A DNA stretch of 64,000 nucleotides from Pegoplata infirma (taxonomy: Eukaryota; Arthropoda; Insecta; Diptera; Anthomyiidae). Shown here piece by piece: positions 44,881 through 57,651 of this stretch. The translations under genes were made by a program, and so were the position numbers. The notes below the pieces were generated by a model. That model was given only the letters and a program-made list of their open reading frames with translations, did not search any database and was not told the DNA's origin. The stretch covers positions 212,788,035-212,852,034 of the forward strand of contig OY992539.1 of NCBI GenBank assembly GCA_963921195.1, given 5' to 3'. How positions within the stretch are numbered: position 1 is the stretch's first letter; every line of letters starts with the position of its first letter.

Positions 44881-45959
44881 CTAGACTGTAAAACACTGGC
44901 TCTTAAGTTATTGAAATACCACCCGCACAGTTAGTATAAACTAATATCTAAACCTTAAATACTTGCAACTTACATCTTATTTTTATGAAAAATTACTATT
45001 AAATCAATCTTCTTATTACATTTAGGCTCTAAGCATTTAAAAGTATTTTTAAAAATTCAGGCCAAAACTATACCTCAAACTAAAGTGTTTTAAATCTTTC
45101 TTAAATAACATGACTTAAAAATAATTACTCAATTTTTCTTAAAACATAAAAAAACTAAACACCTTTGTATGTTCTTTTTTTTCAAATCTACTCATAGTTT
45201 GCGTATCTTTTTCTGCACTTGTCTTTTGGTACAACAAAAAAAAAAAAAATACCACACAAGTGGTATTTTTTGTCTTCTCAAAAGAGATGAAAAATACTTT
45301 TTAAGACAGGTACATATCAATCTTTTAAACACCTTGTGTTATTTATACAATTTGCTCTGTTTTTAGATTTCTTGGCTAAAATTTCCTTTTCTTAAATACA
45401 AAATGTCAATTACTTTAGGCGTGCGAATTTCGATTTTTTTTGAAGACAATATTAAGGATTTATCTACACTTTTGAAACATTTTTATGAAACATAATTGCT
45501 TTACGGTTGTTATTGATTTATATTTTAGTAAATTTTAGTTTTTTGTAGGGATTCTCCTTTTTTTTGACTCAAAATAAATTGATGGTTTTTGAAAGAAAAG
45601 ATGATGGTCATTGATACATATTTATTTCCGCCGGAATTAAATGTGTTTAAATTACTTTGTTTTTTTAAGGATTATCTTTTTTTTTTATATATTTCATTGA
45701 GGTCTTCAATTTAGTTTAACAGTATGTGTGTGTGTGGGCATTGCCAGTGAAAGACGGAAAAAAATTGATACATCACGTTGCAGTCATTTATTTGTAGACT
45801 TAAGGATTATTTTTAAAGGTGTAGACGGAAGTAATTGTATAAAAGATGTTTACCAAAGGATTATTAGTGTATGGAAAAATAATATATTTGTTTTTCGGTT
45901 AAATAAGATATTACAAAAAGGTCCACACATGATTTTTACATAGTTTTTTTTTTTAATTC
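44881..45959. other. AT-rich DNA, no gene seen
   Basis: Low complexity. Small palindrome AATACCACACAAGTGGTATT near 45250. Frames at 45169 and 45728 have no resemblance to known proteins. Confidence 0.5.
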
Positions 45960-46298
45960 GTTTCCAGAAAAACAAAAGACTTAAGACACAAACTTTGAAT
46001 TTTTCAATTTTGTGTGGAAAATATTGAATGAATTAATAAATTTAATTATTTTCTAATTTAAAAAAGTTAAAATAAATATTCAAAATTTGTACAATTTAAA
46101 AAACAATTCCTTAGTTTAATTACGTGCAAAACAAAAGACTTAAGGTACAAACTTTAAAATTTTTCAGTATTTATATAACAAGACTCATCATTTGGACATA
46201 GTTTTTATACCCTCCACTTAGTGGTAGAGGGTATATATAAGTTTGTCATTCCGTTTGTAACTCATCGAAATATCAGTCTATGACCCTATTATGTATAT

Positions 46299-47716
46299 GG
46301 GGCATTCCATGTCAAATCGGACACTTTAAATTTTTTTTTTTTAGATTTTCCCAATGTGTTTACAGTTTTTAGTACCCTGTGAAAACTTCTTCGTAGTAAA
46401 TTTTCAGATTTTTTTTAATGACCCGTTCAAAAGATATTGAATTTTTAAAAATTGATAGTTTGTTCCTTTACTTCAACTTCTTTTACTCATAACTTCTTCA
46501 ATAATGCTCCAAATTTAATTTTTTTTTTGAAAATTTTTGTTTTTTTACGTACTTTTAAAAAAAAATCCAAAACAATTCTTAAAATCGCTCAAGTATGCAA
46601 TTTTTAAGTTTTAAAATTTAAATCTCATTTTTGAAAATGTTTGCACTCTTCGATTTTTTTGAAATTTTTGCGTTCGAGAGGGGTCATTAGTGAGACCGAC
46701 CCCCATTTATCTTTACTCCCTAAGTAGGCTTCCTCCCTATCTCCACTCCCTAAGTAGGCTTCCATACAAATAACAGTTGGAGCAAATTTTATAAAAATGA
46801 AATTTTGAATGAAAGCCTTCTTAGGGAGTGGAGATAGGCCGTAGGTATGTTTTAAAAAAATGTTGTAGGATAAAAATAAATGGGGGTCGGTCTCACAAAT
46901 TACTCCTCTTGGACGCACCATTGGGCCGGTAGAAGTTGATTAAATAAACAAATTTACAAAAAATAAAAAAAATTGTATGGGGACCCCCTTAATAGTTAAA
47001 GATAGAGGGTAGGTGTGTTCTGAAATAATGTTTGGACTAAAAAAAATATTGTGGGTCATACATTTTAAAGCTCTAAGGGTACTCTTAGGGCAGTTAGAGC
47101 GGTTGGAGCAAATTTTAAAAAATGACATTTTGTGTGGGAGCCCCCTTAGAAATTGGAGAAAGGGTATTAGTTTGTTTCGAAGAAATATTTAGACGTATAA
47201 ATTAATAGGGGTCGGTCTTGGAAATGACCCCTTTATGACGCACCATTGGAGCAGTAGAAATGATTTTAAGATTGGAAAATTACAATAAAATTTTTTCAAA
47301 AAATTTTTAAAAATAGTAGTAATCGTTATCCCATGATCCTACTGGGCAAAAAATTTGTAGAATCGATAGAACTTTTACACAAAAAAATTTCAAAAAAATC
47401 GAAGGGTACAAACATTTTCAAAAATGTGATTTAAATTTTAAAACTTGAAAATCGCATACTACAGCGCTTAAAAGAATTTTTTTTGATTTATTTTTTAAAA
47501 AGTACGTAAAAAATCAAAAATTTTGAAAAAAAATCTGAAATTTTGAAAGAAGTTTGAGTAAAGGAACAAACTACCAATTTTTAAATATTCGATATCTTTC
47601 AAAAAAATCTGAAAATTTACAACGAAGGAGTTTTCGAAGGGTACTAAAAACTGTAAACAAATTGAGAAAACCTAAAAAAAAAATTTCAAAGTGTCCGATT
47701 TGACATGGAATGCCCC
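46299..47716. mobile_element. GGGGCATTCC-family inverted element, shorter copy
   Basis: Left GGGGCATTCCATGTCAAATC, right GATTTGACATGGAATGCCCC, both next to TATA. The right arm is about 1 kb; the left arm is shortened and jumps from AATTTTTGCG (about 46672) to TTCGAGAGGGGTCATTAGTG. Same family as 33521-39803 but lacking its two insertions, so it serves as an empty-site control. Minus frames at 46625-46921 and 46940-47128 are unmatched. Confidence 0.7.
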
Positions 47717-47723
47717 ATATAAA

Positions 47724-47956
47724 CACCCAAAAAAAAAAAGTTGGTAGTCAATACTAAAAATGTAACTAAATTTTAGTCCAAAAAAAAGACCTAGTGCAGG
47801 AATTGGTAACCAATAAAAAATTTTTTATTAATATTATTCAAAACCAGTAAAAATTACTAATTTTAGTACTTTAAAGATACTAAAATTAGTAACTAATTAG
47901 TAGATTTTAATACAAAATCACTTACTAAACCTTTTACTGTAGAATTATTTTGAGTG
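47724..47956. mobile_element. MITE, ACTAAAATTAGT family, second copy
   Basis: Ends CACCCAAAAAAAAAAAGTTG and ATTATTTTGAGTG, reverse orientation of 19679-19907 and about 233 bp. It lies immediately right of 46299-47716, so two insertions hit the same spot of the DINE or one hit the edge of the other. Confidence 0.75.
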
Positions 47957-48940
47957 ATATTATTGATCAGTGATCGATTTTAAGACATTCTAGCGATGTC
48001 CGTTTGTCTGTCCATCTGTCCGCCTGTGGAAATGGTGATCACGGCCAAAGTATTAAACATATAAGATTAATACTTAGCATATTTAATTGTTGTTGCCCTA
48101 AGCAGTTTGGTATTGCATTTGAGCGAAATCGGTGGTTCAGCGGTTCAAAAGTTATGAAAGAAAATGTAAGGACACCTCGAAAATTTTGGTACACTCAACA
48201 TAACCTAAAAATACAAAATGCTTTAATTCGGCTGCTGGTTGACACATGTTAACAGAATTGATCACCAAGTGGTATTTAAATAAGAAGAAACATATTTTTT
48301 GCAAAAAAAAATATTTTTCGCGAATTTTTTTTTTTTTTTTTTTGCAAATAAACTTTTCTTACATTGTGGATGGTATCAATACATTCGGCAAGCTCGAATT
48401 TTACTTTTTTACTTGTTTTTTATTTATTTCCGGAAAAATAAAAGACTTAAGACACAAACATTAAATTTGACAATCTTATATTAAAAATATTTTATGAATT
48501 TATGAATTAAACTAGTTGTTTTGTTTGTTTAAAGTTAAAATAAATATTTAAATATTTCTTAAATTTAAGAGCACAATTCCTTAGTTTGATTATTTGTAAA
48601 ACAAAAGACTTAAGACACAAACTTTAAAATTTTTCAGTTTTTTATAACAAAAAATTTATGAGTTGGTAAATTAAACTATGTTCTAAACTAAGTAAATACC
48701 CCAAATTTGTAAAACTTTGAAATGAAAGCTAAAAGTAAGCTCAGAATCATGCCCTCTCCAACATCTCATCAGTTTCCAAGTAAAAAAATCATATTAAAAA
48801 ACTTCTACGCTGGAGAAACTCAGGACAAACCTAGAATTTTTATAACAGTTTGCTTAAATTGTGGGATTTCGGGATTTTGTTGTGCTAATAGTCACTTTTT
48901 TATTTTCTACATTTAAGGTTCGTTTCTTAAGTCTTTTGTT

Positions 48941-50290
48941 TAGTTAAAACTTATTTTGTTTTTTCCTAAATTGATAATAGAGAGTATAAATATATATTTA
49001 TCATTGTTTTTATTATTTTTTTTAATTAAAATCACTAAAAAATATATTTGCACCCAAATTTATTTGTTTTCAACATGATTTGGCCATTTGGAGGTTATTC
49101 AAAAATTCGGCCAAGACGATTGAAAATTTTTAACTCAAATTAAACATATTCTTATTAAAATCTCTAAAAAAGGGATAAATTTCTTAATAAAACCATACAT
49201 CATTTTCTACATTTTTATTAGCTCAAATTCAATACATGTCATTTCCTGTCAAAAATGTTTGTTGCTGAAAAAACTTAAAAAATCCTCGTTAAAGAACTTA
49301 AAAAAAATTCTAAAAACCCCATTATGCATATCTTCATATTAGCCCTGTCTTGCATAACAAATAAGTTCTTTTAAAAATTCATAATATACTTTATTTTGTG
49401 TTTAATACCTTTTTAATAAAGCTTTTAACGTAAATGTATGATATTCATTTAAATTTTTTGAGGTTTTGTTTAATAACAAACCATTGATAAATACATATAT
49501 TTTTTACAGTTATAAAAGAACTGAAAAAAGTTAATAAAAAAATTAAAAGAACCATCAACATCCACTAAATATTTAAATAAAAATAAAAAAAATATTTTCA
49601 CAAAAAAAGTGCCGACAAATTGACAGGCGTTTGATGAACGAACGCATGCATGCAACATATGCAGCAAAATGTAATAAAAAAATATATTTTTATACAAAAG
49701 TATTCAGATTTTTTTAAAGGAAACCCAATTTCTAAATAAAGTGCATGTCATTTTGGTTAAGGGATCTTTTAATAATTATAATTATATATAAAAATTATAA
49801 TTAGTAGCCAAATTGTTTTAGTTGCAAAAACGCAGCCAGAGCCAAATATAGGGTCATGTCGGGTATGACTGTACATGGGGAAATCCCCCTTTATTTTGTT
49901 AACACTATTAATTTCCCTTCCAATAGTTTTTTTCCGTACACTTTATGTACCTAGTGTTTTGTTTTTACAACAACTAACACAATTTTCGGTTTTTTGATAT
50001 GCATTAAAACTTTTCTCATTGTGGGTGAATGTATGAAAACTTAATTTTATTTCTCTTAGAAAACCATTGAAATAAAAAAGAACGCGGTAAACTTTAAATG
50101 AAAATTTTTTTCAAGTTAAAAAACCAGTTTTGCATTGAAAATTTTTAAATTTACCGAAAAGAAAAAAAAAATAGAGAATCATGATAATGTAGGAAAATTA
50201 TAGTAGGGCTTAGCCGACTGTAGAACCTACTTTCTGTTTTTTTTTTATTTTTTTTAAAAACTCCAAAATTTTTAAAATAATTTTTGTTTA
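48941..50290. other. AT-rich DNA, no gene seen
   Basis: Low-complexity sequence. 49610-49665 has ACGAACGCATGCATGCAACA, nothing recognisable. 49860-49900 is mixed (GTCATGTCGGGTATGACTGT, a small palindromic patch). No frame beyond chance. Confidence 0.5.
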
Positions 50291-51574
50291 GCTATATATT
50301 TCTGAGGATTTTCCAATTGGAAAAATCTGAGAATTTTTTAAAAGGAAAAAGTTTGAGAATTTTTCTATAGGTTTGAGAATTTTTCTATAGGAAAAATCTA
50401 AGATTTTTTTTTTTAAAACAAATTATCAGAAATTTTTCAGAGGAATAATGTCTCAAATTCTAAAAATTTTTCTGTTGTAAAAAAGTCTAGGAGTCATAGA
50501 ATTTTGTAAAGGAAAAATCGTTTTCTATCCGAAAATTTTCTAAGAGATTGATTTATTTAAGAATTTTTCGATAGGAGAAAAATTTTCGGAATCTGTGACA
50601 ATTGCTTAATTTTTTTCAAAATCTGAGACTTTTTTTATAGGAAAACGTGTCAGAATCTGATTATATTTCTGTAGGAAAAATCACTAAGAATCTTTAATTT
50701 TTCTATAGAAAAAATATCTCGGAGTCTTAAACTTTTTCTAAAGAAAAAAAAATATTTCGGAATCTGAAACTTTTTCTTTTGGAAAAATTTATCAGAATCT
50801 TTTTTTCTTTTAAAAAATTGTCAGAAAATTTTTGATAATCAAAAAAAAAAATGCGTTAGATCTGAGACATTTTGTATGGGAAAATTTTTCCAGAATCTTG
50901 CGAATTGCCTCAAAAGGAGCTTACAATTTTTCTGTAGAAAAAACATTTAAGAATTTTTGAGAAAAATGAGCTTAGATTCTGAGAAATTTTCAGTAGTATA
51001 CTTTTATAAATAATTTTTTACGGTGCCTCCTGGCATCTTTATTTTTCTATTTGGACAATTTCGCAGAATTTCTCTACAGGCAAATTGTTCAGACTTGGAA
51101 ATGTTTTTTATGGAAAATATTTTGACAAGAATTTTTCTGAAGTCAAAATGATAAAATAGAAAAATCTGAAAATTTTTTCAAACAAAATTAGGACATCTTT
51201 ATTTTTCTATTTTTACAATTTCTCAGAACTCTCTGTAGGCAAATGGTTCGCAATTGGAAAAGTATTTTTTTTAATGGAAAATGTTTTGATAAGAATTTTT
51301 TTGTATTCAAAAAGTCAAAATAGAAACATCTGAGAATTTTTCAAATAAATTATCAGATTTTTTTTGAGGATTTTTTCATAGGGATATTGCTCGGAATCTG
51401 AGATTTTTTCTAGAGAAAAAAGTCTATGAGTCTTAAAATTTTCTATAGGAAAAACCCTGTTCGATTGATAAAGTGTCTCAGAAATTGATAGATATTAGAT
51501 TTTTTCTATAGTAGAAAAATATTTCAGAATCTAGACTTTTACTTTATTTTTTAGAATCCGAGACGTATTCTATA

Positions 51575-52381
51575 CACTTAAAATAATAACTCTGTTAAAT
51601 TACAGAAAAACTCCGCTAATTTAACAGAGTACACCATACTTTTCCAGCTAACAACATTTCTTGGTAATTTTACTAAAAAACTCTGTAAAATGATTTTGAC
51701 AGAAAAAAACTGTTAATTTACAGAGTTTATAGTAAAATATTGGTTAAATATGAAAGCTTTTTACAGAGAAAACTCTGTAATTTTACTATAAAACTCTGTA
51801 AAATGATTTAGACAAAAAAAAACTGTTAATTTACAGAGTTTCTAGTAAAATATTGGTTAAGTAAACCACCATTTAGCAAAGAAAACTATGTAAATTTACA
51901 TATATTTGCCAAATGCATTTGATGCAAAAAAAAAAATTACAGAAAAAATTCTGTAAATTTACAGAATTTAGATAAAGGCATGTTAGTTTGTAAAATTTTT
52001 ATAATTTTTCTGAAAAAAATTTTTTGATAACTTTTTTTGTTACTTTTTCAACTTTTTCTCAAAAAAAAAAATATACAGATAAAATTTTGATGTTTGGTAA
52101 CAAAAACAAAAACTACTATAAACAGAAAACGTTTTGGTTATAAAAAAATACGAAGTATTTTGCTTAGATCTGTATTTTAGCAGAAAACTCTGTTAATTAT
52201 TTGTAAAATTAAGATTACGAAGTAAAAAGTAATATAACAGAGGAAACTTTGTTTTTTGTCACAACAAAATACAAAGTATTTTCTTTAAATCTGTATTTTG
52301 ACAGAAAACTCTGTCAAATATATGTTGAATTGAGATTACAGTCATTTTACAGAGTATTTTACAGAGTTATTATTTTGAGTG
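51575..52381. mobile_element. MITE built from a CTCTGTAAATTTACAGAG word
   Basis: Ends CACTTAAAATAATAACTCTG and CAGAGTTATTATTTTGAGTG, after TA (51573-51574) and before TG. The interior holds a dozen or more ACTCTGTAAAT / TTACAGAGTTT blocks in both orientations. Confidence 0.75.
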
Positions 52382-52648
52382 TGGAAAAAAGACATCAGAA
52401 TCTAATTCTTTTTCTGTAAAAAAAAATTCTTAAAATCTGTCATTTTTCTGTAGTTTTCTAAAGAAAATATAAATATTAAGCCAAATATTTCAAAATCTGA
52501 GACTTTTTCTTCTGGAAAAATTTATCAGAACCAATGACTTTTTTAAAAAAAGTGTTTCAGAAAATGTTTAAGAATCTTTGATTTAGATTCTGCAATTTTT
52601 TTTTAATGGAAAAAATTTCATAAAATTCATTTTTACAGTTAAAATGTA

Positions 52649-53132
52649 CACACAAAAAATTATTGGCTAAAAATTTTCAATTAAATGTATTGATCAACAA
52701 AAATTAAATGAGTCAATCAATGTTTTTATTAAAATTTTTCCTATTTTTTGTTACAAATTTTCAACATACCAGATTTGTTTTCGCTTTAATTTATTTGAAT
52801 AGATTAATTCAAAAATATACAAAATAATCGGGCTTTACTTTTTTTATTGTTGGCAACATATTGGAAAGCAAAAAATATGAATTTTTTGATAGGTTTGTCA
52901 TAAGCTTACAATTCATTTGTTAATTCAATCATTATTTTGATTGACTTTAAACAAAAAATTGATCAAATTTTTGATCAAAATCGAAAAAATGTTTGATTGA
53001 AAACATTTTCAATCAATCACCTACAATTTGATGATTGGTATAACAATTTTTTTAATTGGAGGAATTTCAATCAAAAAATTGATTGATTCCGCGTTTTTGT
53101 TGATTGAAATTCGTTTCAAATTTTTTCTGTGT
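52649..53132. mobile_element. MITE, TTGATCAA family, second copy, TA duplication
   Basis: Ends CACACAAAAAATTATTGGCT and CAAATTTTTTCTGTG between TA (52647-52648) and TA (53133-53134). Reverse orientation of 26731-27226. Confidence 0.8.
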
Positions 53133-53306
53133 ATCAGATCCAGAGGCTTTTTATAGAAAAAGTGTGTTAGAAAATGTTTAAGAATCTTTGACTTAGATTC
53201 TACAATTTTTCAACAGAAAAAATTTGATAACATGTTTTTTTACGGGTGAAATGCCTTAGAACCTCTAAATTTTTCTGATGGGACAATAAATCACAATTTG
53301 TCTGTA

Positions 53307-53515
53307 CCCGTGTAAAAATGGATAAGATCTTATCTGATCTGTTCATATCTTTTCATATATGATTGTATCTACTTGCATATAATTATATCTGAAATGGAAA
53401 AATCGAGATCTAATAATATATCGGATTTGATAAATATTGGGACAAATTTTACGTTCAATTATATCTGATTAGATACAATTATATAAAATCAGATCCAATC
53501 CTCTATTTATATATC
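53307..53515. mobile_element. Partial element with CCCGTGTAAAAAT end
   Basis: Starts CCCGTGTAAAAATGGATAAG, like the CCCGAGTAAAAAT ends of 29569-30963. The interior repeats GATCTGATATGATTATATC-like self-complementary words. The opposite end is not recognisable. Confidence 0.45.
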
Positions 53516-53712
53516 AAATGGTTCAGAATTTGAAAAGTTATAGAAAATGTTTTGAGATCTTTGAATTTTTCTAGAGTAAAGATGTCAAAATCAGAACTTT
53601 TTCTGGATAAAACATGTCTAAAATCTGATACCATTTCCATTGGAAAATGTTTTAAGAACCGGAGAGTTTTTCTTTCAGGAAAAATTAATGAAATCTTAAA
53701 ATATTGTCAATA

Positions 53713-54723
53713 AAAAACAAGTGAGAGTGTTATATTCGGCTGTGCTGAATCTTTTATACCCTCCAACATGTAAAAAAAAATAAAAACAAGTGAGAGTGTT
53801 AAATTCGGCTGTGCCGAATCTATAATACCCTCCAACAGATAAAAAAAAAAAAAATTAAAAAAAAAATGCAGGGGCGCCCACAAAGGGGGGGGGGCGGGCA
53901 AAAAAAATATTTTTTTTATTTCCCAAGTCCAAGTGCAGGACCTTGAACTTATTTTGGCATCAAATTGTTTCATTTGCTTAACAAAAATACAAAAAAAAAC
54001 TGAGAAAATATGGCGTTTTTTAGAGGTTAGTAAAGTTCTTCAGAGGGGAACTTTTTTCCCCCTGGTCCGATTTTGCCCATTTACGAACTTAAACTGCCTA
54101 GGACCAAAAGACATATTCCTGCCAAACTTAACGAGTCTATCTTTTTTATTTTGGACTGCATCGTGTCTTATACAGACGGACGGACGGACGGACATACGGA
54201 CATTCTAGAAAAGTCTTAGAATCGATCATAGATCAATAATATATATACTTTATGGGGTCCCCGATCGATATTTCGATGCGTTACAAACGGACGGGTCAAA
54301 CTTTTTTTATTTATCCGCTGGGTCCACATGCAGGCTTTTGAACTTCCTCTGACATAAAAATGTTGGATTTGCTTAACAAAAGTACAAAAAATCCTGCAAA
54401 GTGATGCCGTTTTTCTGAGGTTGGTTTAGTTCTCCCAGGGGGAGCTTTTTTCCCCTTGGTCCGATTTGTCTATTTTCGAACTTAGCCAGCCTATGATCAT
54501 AAGACATATTCGTACCAAACTTCGGATGTTTAGTTCTGTTATTTTGGACTGTATCGTGTCCTCTACAGATGGACAGACGGACATCGCTAGATTGTCTTAG
54601 AATCGATTACTGATCAATAATATATACACTTTATGGAGTCCTAGACCGATATTTCGATGCGTTACTCACGGAATGACAAAGTGAGTATACCCCCTGTATA
54701 CATACTGTGGTTGAAGGGTATAA
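53713..54723 (+). mobile_element. Tandem or nested DINE-like copies, second subfamily
   Basis: Two left ends follow each other (53713 and about 53784), each AACAAGTGAGAGTGTTA plus TTCGGCTGTGC(C/T)GAAT. One body runs to a GGACGGACGGACATAC run (54178-54200) and TATGGGGTCCCCGATCG at about 54251. At about 54292 a second, left-truncated body begins (CTGGGTCCACATGCAGG), ending with the usual hairpin TATACCCCCTGTATAC...TTGAAGGGTATA. Head-to-tail copies of this kind are a known property of DINE/Helentron elements. Confidence 0.65.
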
Positions 54724-54751
54724 TAATTTAGAATTTGAGGCTTTTGATATA

Positions 54752-55423
54752 CTCAAAAAAGAAACCTTGTAAAATGAGAAGAAAAACTTGTTATTTTTAT
54801 TTTTTGCTAGCTCCTATTTGACAAGAATTTCTTGTAATTTTAAAAGCTTTTTACAATTAATTTTGTAATTTTGCAAGCTTTTTACTAATAAAATTGTAAA
54901 TTTACATTTTTTTAGACGCGATAAAAATTACAATGAAGTTTCGTGACTTAACCAGATTTTTTGCTACCTCCTACTTTACGAGAATTCCTAGTAATTTTAC
55001 AAGCTTTTTACCTATAATTTTGTCGTTGTACAAGGTTTTTACCAATAAAATTGTAAATTTCCAAACTTTTTGACACGATAAAATTTACAAGGATGTTTCG
55101 TAACTTTACTAGATTTTTTGATACCTCTTATTTTACTACAATTCCTAGTAATATTACAAGCTTTTTACTAATAAAATTGTAAATTTACAACTTTTTTGGC
55201 GAAATAAAACTTACAAGAAATTCTCGTAAATTTACTTTATTTTTTTGTAAAAAATCTTAGAAATTTGTAAAATTACAAGAAAAACTGTAAAATTACAAAA
55301 AAAAAATGTAAATTTCGATCGAAAATTATTTGTTAAAAAAAGGAAAGCTGTCAAATGTTGGTAAAATAAGATTACGAGACTTTTTCTAGTAATTTGACAA
55401 GGTGTGTGTTTTTTTTTTGATTG
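54752..55423. mobile_element. MITE built from a CTTGTAAAATTACAAG word, copy 1
   Basis: Starts CTCAAAAAAGAAACCTTGTA after TA (54750-54751), ends GACAAGGTGTGTGTTTTTTT...GATTG before TA (55424-55425). The interior alternates TTTTACAAGC, AAATTGTAAATTTACA and ACGAGAATTCCTAGTAAT. Confidence 0.65.
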
Positions 55424-55463
55424 TAGGACAAGTGTCTATTAAAGTTTTAACAAAAAAAAACTA

Positions 55464-55971
55464 CACTGGAAAAAACCTCGTAAAATTAAAAAAAAAAATA
55501 TGTGAAATTGTATCTTTCTACCTCCTATTTTGGGAGAATTTCTAGTAAAAGTTACGAGCATTTTTTAATTTTACAAGTTTTTTTACCAACTTTTTACCAA
55601 TAAAATTGTTAAATTACACATTTTTTGACGCGATAAAAATTACAAGGAATTCTCGTAACTTTACTAGATTTTTTTTACCTTCTATTTTACGAGAATTCCT
55701 AGTAATAATAACGAGCTTTTTTTTTGTTATTTTACAAAGTCTTTACCAATAAAATTGTAAATTACCACCTTTTTTTGAATTTTCGTTGCTTTACTAGTTT
55801 TTTTGTAAAATTATTTTGGAAATTTGGACATTTACTAAAAAAAATTGTAAAATTACAAAAAAAAAAAAAAAAAATCGATCAACATTTTGCTGTTAAAAAA
55901 CAAGGACACAAATATTCCAAAAATTGGATTACGATACTTTTTCTAGTAATTTGACAAGGTTTTTTTGAGTC
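55464..55971. mobile_element. MITE, CTTGTAAAATTACAAG family, copy 2
   Basis: Starts CACTGGAAAAAACCTCGTAA after TA (55462-55463), ends TTTGACAAGGTTTTTTTGAG near 55969. Same interior words as copy 1, lying 40 bp away in the same orientation. Confidence 0.65.
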
Positions 55972-57651
55972 TATATATGATTATCTCAGTACAAAAAATA
56001 GACAAAATGTATTAGAATTTAATAATTTTTCTAAAAGAAAAATATTTTAAAGTTTGTAGACAAAATCTTTCCGAACTGAGACTTTTATTGTCGGTTTTTT
56101 GTGTACGAAAAAGCTTTGAGGACCAAAAAATATCTCAGAATCTAGACTTCTAAAATATATTCTGAGACTTTTTCTTTAGTTGTACCAACAGAATCTGGAA
56201 ATGTAATTTTTTCTGACCGCCTCTTTTTTGTGGGCGTGGATATTAAAAAAAAATATTTATATAATGATAACATTAAATTTCTTAAACTTTTTAACTCACA
56301 ATATACACAACCCTTTTTCGTGTAGGGTACAAATTTATAATAAACTTTATTTAAATCAATATTTTTTGACAGTTTTTTTATTTTTTAGAATTTTTAGTTT
56401 CTTTTAAACAAAGTTATGCTTTTGCAGTGTTAAACAATAAAATCAATTAAATTTACGACAGGAAATGTTCAAGTGTTTGAAATTTTTTTTTTATTAGAAA
56501 TTTTTAAATAAAATAAGGTATTTTTAATTTTTTTATTAAAAAAAATTTAAAAAAATATATTTGAAAGTTTACTTTTTTTTTTTTTGATAAATAAAAAAAT
56601 AAAACCAAAACTCATTTATTACGGGAAGTGTTAGGTTTATAGCTAAAACGTGAATTCATTTTAATTCTCTAAACAAATTTTTAAGTAATTAAATTTTAAA
56701 AAAATTTTAATATTCCAATAAGCTAATTTATTAATTTAACCTATTTTTAAAACAATAAAAAAAAAATTTTAATTTTGTTGGTCTACACATTATAAAAACT
56801 AAAAGATTTCTAAATGATATACTTAAACTGTTATATGAACCAATTTACATGTTAAAAATGTCATATTGTCATATGATTTATGTCCAAATAGACATTATTA
56901 TAACACAAATTGTAATAATTTTAATAAAAAATTTTTATTAAAAAATACCAGCTCATTTGTGTACGATTAAAATAAATTTAAATTAAAAATTTTTTGCACG
57001 TTTAAGTTTTTTTGATCCAACACTTTTTTTGTTTAATAAAAAAAATTATTGAATACTCGTACATTTTTATTTGTTGTATCTTTTTTTAAATGTAACGCTT
57101 TATTATTATAATTTTCCTCAATAATTGTTAACCATATTTAGAGTAACGAAATAAATACGTTTGCAATTTAATTTGTATGAAATGAGCTCATATAACCATA
57201 TTAATACTTTTCAACAGGTCATTAACCACTTTGTTACAGCAATTTCAATTCAATACATATTGAAATTATTTGTAATTCAATTTTTTTCATTTTTTTATTA
57301 AACAAAAAAAAAAAAATATTTTGTTTGACCATATTTAACATTTATATTATTTTCCTTATTGTAGTATTTTATCTATAACGTCAACTACAAAATTGTTTTA
57401 TACGTTTTTGTTAAATTCAGGTGCGTAACAACAGTAGAACCAATTATGGTTTATATAAATTAAGTGTGTGTCGCATACTTAATTAATAAAAAAATAAAAA
57501 CTTTAAACTAAAATTTATAGTTGAAATTTGTATCACCTCTTTTGATTTGTTTTTTTTTTATTATTTTTTATTTTTTTTTGTTTAACAAATATGTACATCT
57601 ATCCCTAGACTGGCTCCAGTCAATTTTTTTTGCGAAAATTTTCTCAGATTA
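55972..57651. other. AT-rich DNA, no gene seen
   Basis: 55990-56200 carries decayed minisatellite words. 56215-56290 (GACCGCCTC...GTGGGCGTGG) looks like a small piece of the GC-rich middle of the second DINE subfamily. 56300-57650 is featureless low-complexity DNA. Confidence 0.5.

Larger units (their letters stand above)
46203..48420 (-). mobile_element. DINE-like element, short form, split by two insertions
   Basis: First part 46203-46298: TATACCCTCCACTTAGTGGT...GAGGGTATATATAAGTTTGT and TCGAAATATCAGTCTATGAC. Second part 47957-48420: ATTATTGATCAGTGATCGAT, a (GTCTGTCC) run, TGATCACGGCCAAAGTATTA, and ACATTCGGCAAGCTCGAATT. The two parts abut as in the intact copy 20331-20937. Confidence 0.7.
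45960..48940. repeat. 160-bp tandem repeat, split by a transposon nest
   Basis: The word AAAGACTTAAGACACAAAC lies at about 45975, 46135, 48441 and 48604, spacing 160-163 within each block. It is followed in each unit by AATTTTTCA, TTAAAATAAATATT and CAATTCCTTAGTTT. The two blocks (45960-46200 and 48425-48700) are separated only by the DINE nest. An inverse copy of the word ends the region near 48925. Confidence 0.75.
50291..53712. repeat. Strongly decayed minisatellite with MITE insertions
   Basis: Words such as AATCTGAGACTTTTT, AGAATTTTTCTATAGG and GAAAAATCT occur at irregular spacing, evidently an old array of the CTCAGAATCTGAG family. It is interrupted at 51575-52381, 52649-53132 and 53307-53515. 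This is the oldest-looking array in the window. Confidence 0.6.
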
